Assembly: GCF_003945545.1 (NCBI RefSeq)
Contig: NZ_CP029617.1
Span: 7,467,001 to 7,531,000, forward strand
Direction: 5' to 3'
DNA length: 64,000 bases
From: Streptomyces sp. WAC 01529
GTDB taxonomy: Bacteria > Actinomycetota > Actinomycetes > Streptomycetales > Streptomycetaceae
Both the position numbers and the translations under genes were made by a program. The notes beneath the pieces are model-generated. The model was not told the DNA's origin. It did not search any database and saw only the letters and a list, made by a program, of their open reading frames with translations. Shown in pieces: positions 50,108 through 58,646 of this stretch (the stretch's first letter is position 1; each line of letters opens with the position of its first letter).

Positions 50108-52564
50108 TCACACGACCTCCACCCCATGCGTCCGCCCCCGGGAGCCACCGACCCGAACCGTCACCACAGGACGCCGCCCCACCGCCACCACCACCGTGTC
50201 ATCCGCTCGCCGTACTTCCCGCACAGGGAAAGGCAGTTCGACCCTCACGGTCACCCCCGTACGGCCCGGATCGGACACCGCCACCGACGCACCCTCACGC
50301 CCTCGCCGCACCAGGACCGTGCAGGGCCCGGAAGCCGTCAGCCCCGCCACCGTGCCGGACCGCCAGAAGTGCGCGGCGAAGAGCCCGGACCGGCGCGCCT
50401 CGACGGCCTGCGCGGTCGCGTCGTTGGCCACGATCCGCACGGGCCGGGCCTGCGCCCAGGAGGCGGTCGAGGACGCGCTCGCGCCGGGCAACAGGACATA
50501 AGCGTACGAAGCCGCGTCAGGCGAGGTGCCATGGTCCAGCCACAGCGTGAGATAGCGGCGGCGCACCGGCGTGGCGCTGCCCCCCGTGTCCGCCCCCGTG
50601 TTGATCTCCCGCCAGCTGCCGGTGCGCTCCTCGCGCAGGGCATGCAGGCCGAGGCCGTCCGCCCGGCCGGGGTGAGCGGGGAAGACGTAGCCGCCGGTGC
50701 CTTCCAGGTGGGCCCAGCGCGCGGCGTCGAACCGCGCGGTCCAGCCCTGGTGGCCCGGCTGCCCGTGGCCGTCCACGGTCAGCGTCCGGGCGGCGGGCCC
50801 GGGCGCGTGCAGGTTGCGGTTCTCGACGACCGTCTCGACCGTGCGGCCGTCGCTCGCGCTGATGCCCGCGCCGAGCGCGACGACCGCGTTGTCGAGGCAG
50901 AACCACGCCTTGTGGGCCCGCAGACTGCTGCCGTCGGCGAGGAGTTCCATGGCCGCCGCGCCGTAGTGGCCGTCGAGGGTCGCGCCGCCCGCCACGGCGT
51001 TCTTCGGGCGGTACGTCCCGGTGCCAGGACCGGAGCCGATGTCGGCACGCGCGCGGGTGTCGACGGTCGTGCCCGGCAGGCGGTACGGATCCACGGTCGC
51101 CCAGAAGTGGTCACCGAACTGCCCGAGGTCGTCGCCGTCGTACAGATAGGTCATGCCGTCGCCGGTGTACCAGCCGTGCAGGTTCTCGCCGTTGCCCGCC
51201 TCGTACGCGGCGATCCGCTTCGAGGAGAGCGACAGTGTCAGGGCCCAGCCGGGACGCCGGTGCACCACGCGGTCCATGTCGGCGAAGGTGAAGTGCCCGG
51301 TGAGCCGGCTGGTGGCGGGGATCGAGGAGTCGTCGAGCACGGCCTTGGCGCGGGCCAGCGCGGGGATGCCGACCAGGCCCAGGTAGGGGGTGTTCCTGTT
51401 GCGGCGGATCCAGCCCTTGGCCAGCGCCCGCCAGCGGCGCGCGTACGTGTCCGGGGCGCCGGAGGCGAGGTGGAGGATGTGGGAGAGCGCTGCAGCGCCG
51501 TCGTTGTGGTCCCGCGCCTTCTCCCGGGATATCGCCCGGCCGCGCAGCGCGTCCATCATCAGCCCGTCGAAGATCACCGGCGCGAACGTCCGGTCCACGG
51601 CGTCGTACAGCACGGAAGTCTTCGGGTCCGTGACCGCCCACGGCGAATCCGCGAGCAGCGCGATCAGCTGCCCGGCGCTGCCGAGCAGGACACTGCCGTA
51701 CGTGCCCGTGTACGCGACGGAGCCGTGCTGCACGAACGAGCCGTCCTCGTAGAAGCCGTCGCCCGAAGTAACGTACTTGAAGAGGCTGTTCCTGCCGTTG
51801 TCCCGCACGTCGGAGAGGCCGTCGCGGGCCAGCGCCACAGTGGCGGGGTCCCGGGTGAGCAGGCCGCGCAGGGCCACGATGACGGCCTTGTCGGCGCGGT
51901 TGGCGCCGGTCTCCGAGAGTGAGGGGGTGTGGGTGCGGCGATCGGGGTCCGGGCAGAACTTCGCGACCGTCGCCGTGTACGCGGCCAGGTCGGCGGCGGG
52001 CATCCGCTCGCGCAGCAGGACGCAGGTGTCCATCAGCGCGCGTGGCGCCCCGACCTCCCAGAACCACCAGTTGCCGGATTGCGGGCGGCCCGGGTGGTAG
52101 CCGGTGGAGTGCAGGAAGCGCAGCGCGTCGAGCAGTACGTCCACGACCTCCGCGCTCGCGACCTCCGTGCGCGCGCTGTCGCTGAGGGAGGTGCCGGGCG
52201 TGGCCCAGGCCGTGGCGAGGGTGCGCAGGCGGGTGTAGCTCTGGCCGAAGTGGGCGGGGTCGGAGGCGGGGGAGAGGTCGGGCCACAGCGCGGTCCTGCT
52301 CGCGGTGCGGTCCAACTGCCGCCACCAGGTGGCCGCCTGGGTGTCCAGTGTTCTGAGCGCGGTGGCGAAGTCGGGGTCCTCGGCGTCGAACGCGCCGCCG
52401 GTCAGCTGGGTCGCGGCGCGGGCGAGGAGCGGGTCGTAGGCGTCGTCGCGGTCGGCGGCCCGCGCTGTTCCGCCCGCCGTCACCGATACGACGGCGGACG
52501 CCGCCCCGGCCGCGAGGAGCGCGCGACGGCTGGGCCCGGTGGGTCCGGAAAGAGGCAGGGGCAT
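50108..52564 (-). CDS. Polysaccharide lyase family 8 (hyaluronate/chondroitin/xanthan lyase type), Tat-secreted
   Basis: 818 residues. The N-terminus has a Tat signal (PSRRALLAAGAASAVVS, cleavage around TARA-AD). The catalytic alpha domain shows the PL8 triad: Asn in LSETGANRADKAVIVALRGL, and His and Tyr in GSFVQHGSVAYTGTYGSVL. NWWFWEVGAPRALMDTCVLL is the aromatic patch. A beta-sandwich C-terminal part follows. It cleaves uronic-acid-containing polysaccharides by beta-elimination outside the cell; hyaluronan, chondroitin or xanthan cannot be distinguished. GGGAG lies 5 nt before ATG 52564. A LacI-type operator lies 41 bp upstream. Confidence 0.9.
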   Translation of the reverse strand: MPLPLSGPTGPSRRALLAAGAASAVVSVTAGGTARAADRDDAYDPLLARAATQLTGGAFDAEDPDFATALRTLDTQAATWWRQLDRTASRTALWPDLSPASDPAHFGQSYTRLRTLATAWATPGTSLSDSARTEVASAEVVDVLLDALRFLHSTGYHPGRPQSGNWWFWEVGAPRALMDTCVLLRERMPAADLAAYTATVAKFCPDPDRRTHTPSLSETGANRADKAVIVALRGLLTRDPATVALARDGLSDVRDNGRNSLFKYVTSGDGFYEDGSFVQHGSVAYTGTYGSVLLGSAGQLIALLADSPWAVTDPKTSVLYDAVDRTFAPVIFDGLMMDALRGRAISREKARDHNDGAAALSHILHLASGAPDTYARRWRALAKGWIRRNRNTPYLGLVGIPALARAKAVLDDSSIPATSRLTGHFTFADMDRVVHRRPGWALTLSLSSKRIAAYEAGNGENLHGWYTGDGMTYLYDGDDLGQFGDHFWATVDPYRLPGTTVDTRARADIGSGPGTGTYRPKNAVAGGATLDGHYGAAAMELLADGSSLRAHKAWFCLDNAVVALGAGISASDGRTVETVVENRNLHAPGPAARTLTVDGHGQPGHQGWTARFDAARWAHLEGTGGYVFPAHPGRADGLGLHALREERTGSWREINTGADTGGSATPVRRRYLTLWLDHGTSPDAASYAYVLLPGASASSTASWAQARPVRIVANDATAQAVEARRSGLFAAHFWRSGTVAGLTASGPCTVLVRRGREGASVAVSDPGRTGVTVRVELPFPVREVRRADDTVVVAVGRRPVVTVRVGGSRGRTHGVEVV

Positions 52565-52604
52565 GCGAACTCCCAGAGGTCTCGGGGCGGTCGATGCGCC
52601 AGCA

Positions 52605-52618
52605 TGTAAGCGGTTGCT
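52605..52618. promoter_or_regulatory. LacI-type operator upstream of the PL8 lyase
   Basis: TGTAAGCGGTTGCT fits TGNAANCGNTTNC(A), the LacI/GalR consensus, except the last base. It lies 41 bp before the lyase ATG. Confidence 0.65.
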
Positions 52619-52714
52619 ATCGGGCGCAAGAGGGTCGGACGGCTTTCTCTGATTTATGTGCGGTGCGGGGCCATAGGGCGGGCACGGTAGGGGAGTTGCC
52701 GGGCGTCGGCGGTG

Positions 52715-52743
52715 TTGACGGGGCAGTAAGCGTTTACTACGTT
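52715..52743 (+). promoter_or_regulatory. Promoter with embedded LacI-type operator for the Gfo/Idh gene
   Basis: TTGACG (52715-52720), a 17-bp spacer and TACGTT (52738-52743) form a good sigma-70-type promoter. The spacer contains AGTAAGCGTTTACT (52725-52738), a near-perfect LacI-type dyad around CG. Confidence 0.7.
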
Positions 52744-52788
52744 GCCGCCTGATGACGGGGAGAAGGTCTTACGAACGAAGGAAGCCGC

Positions 52789-53973
52789 ATGACCGACCTC
52801 CGGCTCGGCGTTCTCGGATACGGGCTGCGCGGCTCGCTCGCCCGTACCGCCCACCGGCCGGGAGCGGGCTCCCGCGTGACCGCGCTGGCCGAGCACGACG
52901 CGGCCGCCCGGGCGGCGGCGGCCGTGGCGTTCCCCTGCGCCCTCATATCCGGTGACCACCGCGAGGTCGTCGAGGACCCCGACGTGGACGCGGTCGTGGT
53001 CCTCACCCCCGACCACACCCACGCGGCCCTCGCCTGCGAGGCGCTGCGCGAAGGCAAGCCGGTCTTCGTCGAGAAACCCCTGGAGATCAGCGTCGAGGCA
53101 TGCGACGAGATCCTGAGGGCCGCGTACGACACCGGCACGCGGCTCTATGTGGGACACAACATGCGCCACATGCCCGTCGTCCGCCTGATGCGCGGCCTCA
53201 TCGGAAGCGGCGCGATCGGCGAGGTCAAGACCGTCTGGACACGGCACTTCGTCGGATACGGCGGCGACTGGTACTTCAAGGACTGGCACGCCGAACGGCG
53301 GTACACCACAGGCCTGTTGCTCCAGAAGGCCGCCCACGACATCGACGTACTGCACTGGCTGGCCGATGGTTACACCCGTCAGGTGCAGGCCCTCGGCGAC
53401 CTCATGGTCTACGGCGGCAACCCGCACCGCCGCGCGCCGGGCGAGCCCAGGGCCGACGACTGGTACACGAAGGACGGCCACTGGCCGCCGCACACCCAGC
53501 GCGGCCTCAACCCCGTCATCGACGTCGAGGACGTCTCCCTCGTCAACCTGCGCCTGGACAACGGCGTGCTGGCCGCCTATCAGCAGTGCCACTTCACCCC
53601 CGACTACTGGCGCAACTACACCGTCATCGGCGACGCGGGCCGCCTGGAGAACTTCGGCGACGGGCCCGGCGGAGTGGTCAAGGTGTGGAACGCGCGCCGC
53701 TCCGGCTACCGAGGCGAGGCCGACGCCACCCACCCGGTGCCGGATGTCCAGGACGAGGGCGGGCACGGCGGCGCGGACCCGCTGCTCGTCGCGGAGTTCG
53801 TCCGCTTCGTACGTGAAGGAGGCCGCACCGACACGTCGCCGGTCGCGGCGCGGATGGCGGTGGCGGCGGGCGTGGGCGCGACGCGGTCGCTGCGGGACGG
53901 CGGGACACCGCGCGAGGTGCCCGCCCTGGATCCGGCCCTGATCGCCTATTTCGAGCGCGGCCAGACCCGCTGA
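52789..53973 (+). CDS. Gfo/Idh/MocA family oxidoreductase
   Basis: 394 residues. NAD(P)-binding LGVLGYGLRGSLARTAHRPG at the N-terminus, the EKP motif in VFVEKPLEISVEACDEILRA, and the C-terminal catalytic-region His in GLLLQKAAHDIDVLHWLADG. The family oxidises or reduces sugars and polyols, fitting catabolism of products released by the PL8/DUF2264 pair transcribed in the other direction. GAAGGA precedes the ATG. LacI operators in the shared interval suggest one regulon. Confidence 0.88.
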   Translation: MTDLRLGVLGYGLRGSLARTAHRPGAGSRVTALAEHDAAARAAAAVAFPCALISGDHREVVEDPDVDAVVVLTPDHTHAALACEALREGKPVFVEKPLEISVEACDEILRAAYDTGTRLYVGHNMRHMPVVRLMRGLIGSGAIGEVKTVWTRHFVGYGGDWYFKDWHAERRYTTGLLLQKAAHDIDVLHWLADGYTRQVQALGDLMVYGGNPHRRAPGEPRADDWYTKDGHWPPHTQRGLNPVIDVEDVSLVNLRLDNGVLAAYQQCHFTPDYWRNYTVIGDAGRLENFGDGPGGVVKVWNARRSGYRGEADATHPVPDVQDEGGHGGADPLLVAEFVRFVREGGRTDTSPVAARMAVAAGVGATRSLRDGGTPREVPALDPALIAYFERGQTR

Positions 53974-54000
53974 CCCGTGACGTGCTCCGGCGCGAGATCC

Positions 54001-54041
54001 GCCGAGGCCCGAAGGAAACTCGCCGAGGTCTGAAGGAAACC
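54001..54041. repeat. Tandem 21-bp imperfect repeat upstream of tdh
   Basis: GCCGAGGCCCGAAGGAAACT and GCCGAGGTCTGAAGGAAACC follow each other with a 21-bp period. Two CTTAAG motifs (54052-54057 and 54084-54089, the latter inside palindrome CCTTAAGG) lie between the repeats and the gene. Confidence 0.7.
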
Positions 54042-54147
54042 TGCGACGCCGCTTAAGAAATCCTCGATGGACCGTGGCGGCTCCTTAAGGAAGATTCCTG
54101 TGCCGTCGGGTCAAGAAGCGAAGTGCAGTACGACGGGAGCCGTTGCG

Positions 54148-55176
54148 TTGAAGGCGCTGGTCAAGGAGAAAGCGGAGCCGGGACTCCGGCTGATGGACGT
54201 GCCGGAGCCGGTCATCGGCCACGGCGACGTCCTGATCAAGGTGCTCCGCACCGGAGTCTGCGGAACCGATCTGCACATCCGGGACTGGGACGGCTGGGCG
54301 CAGCAGTCGGTGGCCGCACCGCTCGTGGTCGGACACGAGTTCGTCGGCGAGGTCGTGGAGACCGGCCGTGACGTCGCGGAGATCAAGATCGGCGACCGGG
54401 TCAGCGGCGAGGGCCACCTGGTGTGCGGCAAGTGCCGCAACTGCCTGGCCGGCCGGCGCCACCTGTGCCGCGCCACGGTCGGCCTCGGCGTGGGGCGGAA
54501 CGGCGCCTTCGCGGAGTACGTCGCGTTGCCCGCCGCCAACGTATGGGTGCACCGCGTCCCCGTCGACCTCGACGTGGCCGCGATCTTCGACCCGTTCGGC
54601 AACGCCGTGCACACCGCCCTGTCCTTCCCACTGGTCGGCGAGGACGTGCTGATCACCGGGGCCGGACCGATCGGCCTGATGGCGGCCGCCGTCGCCCGCC
54701 ACGCCGGCGCCCGCAACGTCATGATCACCGACGTCAGCGAGGAGCGCCTGGAACTGGCCCGCAAGGTCGGCGTCAGCCTCGCGCTCAACGTGGCGGACGC
54801 GCCGATCGCCGAGGGCCAGCGCGCGCTCGGTCTGCGCGAGGGCTTCGACATCGGCCTGGAGATGTCCGGCAACCCGCGCGCGATGCGCGACATGGTCGCC
54901 AACATGACCCACGGCGGCAAGATCGCCATGCTCGGCCTGCCGGCCGAGGAGTTCGCCGTCGACTGGTCGCGGATCGTCACCTCGATGATCACGATCAAGG
55001 GCATCTACGGCCGCGAGATGTTCGAGACCTGGTACGCGATGTCGGTGCTGCTCGAAGGCGGCCTCGACCTGGCCCCCGTCATCACGGGCTGGTACGGCTA
55101 CCGCGACTTCGAGGCGGCCTTCGAGGACGCGGCGAGCGGCCGCGGCGGCAAGGTCATCCTCGACTGGACCGGCTGA
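54148..55176 (+). CDS. tdh: L-threonine 3-dehydrogenase
   Basis: 342 residues, the usual length of the medium-chain zinc dehydrogenase Tdh. Catalytic zinc ligands are in TGVCGTDLHIRDWDGWAQ and VVGHEFVGEVVETG; the structural zinc Cys are in VCGKCRNCLAGRRHLCRA; the NAD motif is VLITGAGPIGLMAAAVARHA. It oxidises threonine to 2-amino-3-ketobutyrate, which the next gene's enzyme cleaves to glycine and acetyl-CoA. TTG 54148 is chosen because it gives the family N-terminus (KALVKEKAEPG) with GGGAG 8 nt upstream. Confidence 0.93.
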   Translation: MKALVKEKAEPGLRLMDVPEPVIGHGDVLIKVLRTGVCGTDLHIRDWDGWAQQSVAAPLVVGHEFVGEVVETGRDVAEIKIGDRVSGEGHLVCGKCRNCLAGRRHLCRATVGLGVGRNGAFAEYVALPAANVWVHRVPVDLDVAAIFDPFGNAVHTALSFPLVGEDVLITGAGPIGLMAAAVARHAGARNVMITDVSEERLELARKVGVSLALNVADAPIAEGQRALGLREGFDIGLEMSGNPRAMRDMVANMTHGGKIAMLGLPAEEFAVDWSRIVTSMITIKGIYGREMFETWYAMSVLLEGGLDLAPVITGWYGYRDFEAAFEDAASGRGGKVILDWTG

Positions 55177-55268
55177 CCGGCCCTGCGCCGTCCTCGCCTT
55201 GTTCTGGTACGCCCCGGTCCGCCCTGATCCACTCTGACTCTCACGGTCCGACTCCCGAAGGATTACGT

Positions 55269-56474
55269 ATGTTCGACTCCGTACGCGAAGACCTCCAGGC
55301 CACCCTCGACGAGATCGCCGCCGCGGGGCTGCACAAGCCCGAGCGCGTCATCGGCACCCCGCAGTCCGCCACCGTCGCCGTCACGGCGGGCGGCCGCCCC
55401 GGCGAGGTGCTGAACTTCTGTGCGAACAACTACCTCGGCCTCGCCGACCACCCCGAGGTCGTCGCCGCCGCGCACGAGGCGCTGAACCGCTGGGGCTACG
55501 GCATGGCGTCCGTCCGCTTCATCTGCGGCACGCAGGAGGTCCACAAGGAGCTGGAGGCGCGGCTCTCCACCTTCCTCGGCCAGGAGGACACGATCCTGTA
55601 CTCCTCCTGCTTCGACGCCAACGGCGGCGTCTTCGAGACGCTGCTCGGCCCGGAGGACGCGGTCATCTCCGACGCGCTCAACCACGCCTCGATCATCGAC
55701 GGCATCCGCCTGTCCAAGGCCCGCCGCTTCCGCTACGCCAACCGCGATCTCGCGGACCTGGAGCAGCAGTTGAAGGAGGCCTCCGGGGCCCGGCGCAGGC
55801 TGGTCGTCACCGACGGCGTCTTCTCCATGGACGGCTATGTCGCCCCGCTGCGGGAGATCTGCGACCTCGCCGACCGGTACGACGCCATGGTCATGGTCGA
55901 CGACTCGCACGCCGTCGGTTTCGTCGGCCCCGGCGGCCGCGGCACCCCCGAGCTGCACGGCGTCATGGACCGCGTCGACATCATCACCGGCACCTTGGGC
56001 AAGGCGCTCGGCGGTGCCTCGGGCGGCTACGTCGCGGCCCGCGCCGAGATCGTCGCGCTGCTGCGCCAGCGCTCGCGCCCGTACCTCTTCTCGAACACGC
56101 TGGCCCCGGTGATCGCGGCGGCCTCCCTGAAGGTCCTCGACCTTCTGGAGTCGGCGGGTGACCTGCGCGAACGCCTCGCCGCCAACACGGCCCTCTTCCG
56201 CTCGCGGATGACCGAGGAGGGCTTCGACGTCCTGCCCGGCGACCACGCCATCGCCCCCGTCATGATCGGCGACGCGGCCGTCGCGGGCCGCATGGCCGAG
56301 CTGCTCCTCGAGCGGGGCGTGTACGTGATCGGCTTCTCGTACCCGGTGGTGCCGCAGGGCGCGGCCCGCATCCGCGTCCAGCTCTCCGCGGCGCACTCCA
56401 CGGAGGACGTGAACCGCGCGGTGGACGCGTTCGTGGCGGCACGCGCGGAGCTGGGGGAGTCCGGCGCGGCGTGA
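55269..56474 (+). CDS. kbl: Glycine C-acetyltransferase (2-amino-3-ketobutyrate CoA ligase)
   Basis: 401 residues, alpha-oxoamine synthase family (PLP). NYLGLADHPEVVAAAHEALN, RFICGTQEVHKELEARLSTF, the PLP-binding Asp in MVMVDDSHAVGFVG and Lys in IITGTLGKALGGASGGYVAA are present. It completes threonine degradation with Tdh, encoded 92 bp upstream. AAGGA precedes the ATG at 55269. Confidence 0.95.
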   Translation: MFDSVREDLQATLDEIAAAGLHKPERVIGTPQSATVAVTAGGRPGEVLNFCANNYLGLADHPEVVAAAHEALNRWGYGMASVRFICGTQEVHKELEARLSTFLGQEDTILYSSCFDANGGVFETLLGPEDAVISDALNHASIIDGIRLSKARRFRYANRDLADLEQQLKEASGARRRLVVTDGVFSMDGYVAPLREICDLADRYDAMVMVDDSHAVGFVGPGGRGTPELHGVMDRVDIITGTLGKALGGASGGYVAARAEIVALLRQRSRPYLFSNTLAPVIAAASLKVLDLLESAGDLRERLAANTALFRSRMTEEGFDVLPGDHAIAPVMIGDAAVAGRMAELLLERGVYVIGFSYPVVPQGAARIRVQLSAAHSTEDVNRAVDAFVAARAELGESGAA

Positions 56475-56492
56475 CGTGGACGACGGCGTCGC

Positions 56493-57392
56493 TCAGCCGG
56501 ACAGGGCCTCGATGATCTGGCGCGTGGTCTGCGCGGCGACGCGGGGGTTCTCGGCGGCGTAGGTGGTGTACGCGTTGAGACCCGTGGCCAGGGCCCAGCC
56601 GCGGCCACGGGTCCACGTGGCGTCGTCGGCACCGAGCGCGCCGCGGAACACGGACCTGCTCCCGGGCGACATCAGGGTGAAGGCGATGACCAGGTCACAC
56701 GCCGGGTCGCCGACGCCCAGCTCGCCGAAGTCGATGACCGCGCTGAGACGTCCGTCGACGGTCAGCAGGTTGCCGGTGTGGAAGTCGCCGTGGCACCAGA
56801 CCGGCGGACGGTCCCACTCGGGGGCGCTCAGGGCCGCGTCCCAGAGCGCGGTCATGGCCTCGGCGTCGAACACACCGGCGACTTCGCTGATGGCGTCGCG
56901 GGTGGCGCGGTCCCGGCCGGCGAGCGTGTCGGCGCGGATGTCCTCGGGCGCCGCCTCGGCCGCGTCTGGCGTGCACTGCTGGAGGGCGGCGAGGAACTCC
57001 GCGAGTCGTACGGCGGCCCGGGGCGAGTCGCCCAGCGTCTCAGCGGTCGCCACCTCGCCCTCCAGCCAGCGGGAGACGGCCCACGGCCACGGGTAGCCCA
57101 GCCCGGGCTCTCCCACCCCCACCGACTCGGGGACGGCCAGCGGCAGGTGCGGGGCGAGCCGGGGCAGCCACCGCGACTCCTTCCTGGCCTGCCCGACCGC
57201 GTCGGCGTGGCGGGGCAGCCGGACGGACAGCTCCTCGCCCAGGCGGTAGATCACGTGGTCCGACCCCGCCGGGTCGAGCAGCTCGAGCGGCAGCTCGGCC
57301 CACTGCGGGAACTGCGCGTCGACCAGGCGCCTGGCGAGGGTCGCGTCGATGGCCGGGCGGGGGTGGGGGGCCGGGGTGCTTTCGGTCGCCAA
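56493..57392 (-). CDS. Aminoglycoside phosphotransferase (APH) family kinase
   Basis: 299 residues. Brenner motif VWCHGDFHTGNLL (HGDxxxxN) and the Mg-binding Asp in AVIDFGELGVGDPACDL are intact. An N-terminal nucleotide lobe (DHVIYRLGEELSVRLPRH) is present. APH-like kinases in Streptomyces act on antibiotics or on metabolites; sequence does not tell. The TTG at 57392 has AGGAG 7 nt upstream. Convergent with kbl, with stops 18 bp apart, and divergent from a LysR gene. Confidence 0.85.
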   Translation of the reverse strand: MATESTPAPHPRPAIDATLARRLVDAQFPQWAELPLELLDPAGSDHVIYRLGEELSVRLPRHADAVGQARKESRWLPRLAPHLPLAVPESVGVGEPGLGYPWPWAVSRWLEGEVATAETLGDSPRAAVRLAEFLAALQQCTPDAAEAAPEDIRADTLAGRDRATRDAISEVAGVFDAEAMTALWDAALSAPEWDRPPVWCHGDFHTGNLLTVDGRLSAVIDFGELGVGDPACDLVIAFTLMSPGSRSVFRGALGADDATWTRGRGWALATGLNAYTTYAAENPRVAAQTTRQIIEALSG

Positions 57393-57465
57393 GGACAGCT
57401 CCTGCCTGGGGTCGGCCTTCCGCTCCGCGCGGCGGGCGGAGGCGGTGGTCGGCGGTGGGGGACCG

Positions 57466-57495
57466 CGGTCGGTGGTCAGCGGTCGGTCGGTGGTC
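57466..57495. repeat. Direct repeat in the APH/LysR interval
   Basis: CGGTCGGTGGTC occurs at 57466-57477 and 57484-57495, in a longer GGTCGG-rich stretch. Confidence 0.55.
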
Positions 57496-57568
57496 GTTCG
57501 GAGCCCTCACAGTGCGGTTTCGCGGACCCGCCTGTCGACCGATTTTGGGGTGAGGAAGGTACGAGGGC

Positions 57569-57606
57569 GCGGGTGGCTGCGCGGGCGATCCCGCGCAGCC
57601 ACCCGC
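57569..57606. terminator. 17-bp perfect hairpin in a divergent promoter region
   Basis: GCGGGTGGCTGCGCGGG (57569-57585) pairs perfectly with 57590-57606 around CGAT. It looks like a strong terminator but lies 54 bp upstream of the LysR start and between divergent genes, so it may instead be an attenuator, insulator or cruciform site. Confidence 0.6.
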
Positions 57607-57660
57607 CCCGGGCGTGACCGGTGGTGCGGCAGATGCCTCCGGTTTGGGAGAATCGGCCGC

Positions 57661-58560
57661 ATGATCGAAGCGCGGCGGCTGCACATCCTCCGGGCGGTGG
57701 CCGACCACCGCACCGTGACCGCCGCTGCCGCCGCGCTGTACCTCACCCCTTCCGCGGTGTCCCAGCAGCTCACCGCCCTGGAGCAGGAGACGGGCCACCG
57801 CCTGGTCGACCGCTCGGCGCGCGGCGTACGCCTGACGGCCGCCGGAGAGATCCTGCTGACGCACACCAACGCGGTCCTCGCCCAGTTGGAGCGCGCCGAG
57901 GCCGAACTCGCCGCGTACAGCTCCGGCGAGGCCGGCACGGTCACCGTCGCCTCCTTCGCCACCGGGATCGGCCTGGTCGTCGGCCCGGCCCTGGCGCGCC
58001 TCGCCGTCTCCGCCCCCGGCATCAGGGTCCGGGTCCAGGACGCGGAGGGCGACGCGAGCCTTCCGATGGTGCTCGACCGGCAGGTGGACGTCGCGGTCGC
58101 CGTGGAGTACCGCGGGGGGCCCGGCGCGGACGACCCGCGCCTGACGCGCGTACCCCTGTACGCGGAGCCGTTCGACGCGGTGCTGCCGCTCGGTCACCGG
58201 CTCGCCGACGCCGACCGGGTGCCGCTGGCCGAGCTGGCGAAGGACGCCTGGATCGGCCCCTTCGCCGGCAACCCCTGCCATGACGTGGTCGTCCTCGCCT
58301 GCGAGCAGGCCGGATTCCAGCCCCTGCTGGAGCACTGGTCGGACGACTTCCGCGCGGTGGTGGCGCTCGCCTCTGCCGGGGCGGGCGTCGCCCTGGTGCC
58401 GCGCTCGGCGCTGCGCGGCATGGACGTGTCGGGCGCGGTGGTGCGCCCGGTGGAAGGGGCGGCCCCCACGCGCAGGGTGTTCGCGGCGGTGCGGTGCGGG
58501 GCGGAGGAACACCCGCTGATCCGGCCCGTCCTCACGGCCCTCGGTGAGGCGGCGGGCTGA
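57661..58560 (+). CDS. LysR family transcriptional regulator
   Basis: 299 residues. N-terminal winged helix (RRLHILRAVADHRTVTAAAA, ALYLTPSAVSQQLTALEQET) and a periplasmic-binding-protein-like effector domain (FATGIGLVVGPALARLAVSA, VGVALVPRSALRGM type). It binds DNA as a tetramer and responds to an unknown effector. Its divergent APH-family neighbour is a possible target. GGGAG precedes ATG 57661. Confidence 0.9.
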   Translation: MIEARRLHILRAVADHRTVTAAAAALYLTPSAVSQQLTALEQETGHRLVDRSARGVRLTAAGEILLTHTNAVLAQLERAEAELAAYSSGEAGTVTVASFATGIGLVVGPALARLAVSAPGIRVRVQDAEGDASLPMVLDRQVDVAVAVEYRGGPGADDPRLTRVPLYAEPFDAVLPLGHRLADADRVPLAELAKDAWIGPFAGNPCHDVVVLACEQAGFQPLLEHWSDDFRAVVALASAGAGVALVPRSALRGMDVSGAVVRPVEGAAPTRRVFAAVRCGAEEHPLIRPVLTALGEAAG

Positions 58561-58646
58561 GCCCGGGGGCCGCGCGGCCCATGTTTCCCCGAGCGCATCC
58601 CCCCGGAGAGCGGCGGCCCGCGTCCTGGAGACGTGTCCCGGACGGA

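Noticed and set aside
53974..54147. Glycine riboswitch before tdh
   Set aside because: No aptamer-like conserved pairings seen; instead simple tandem repeats and CTTAAG sites.
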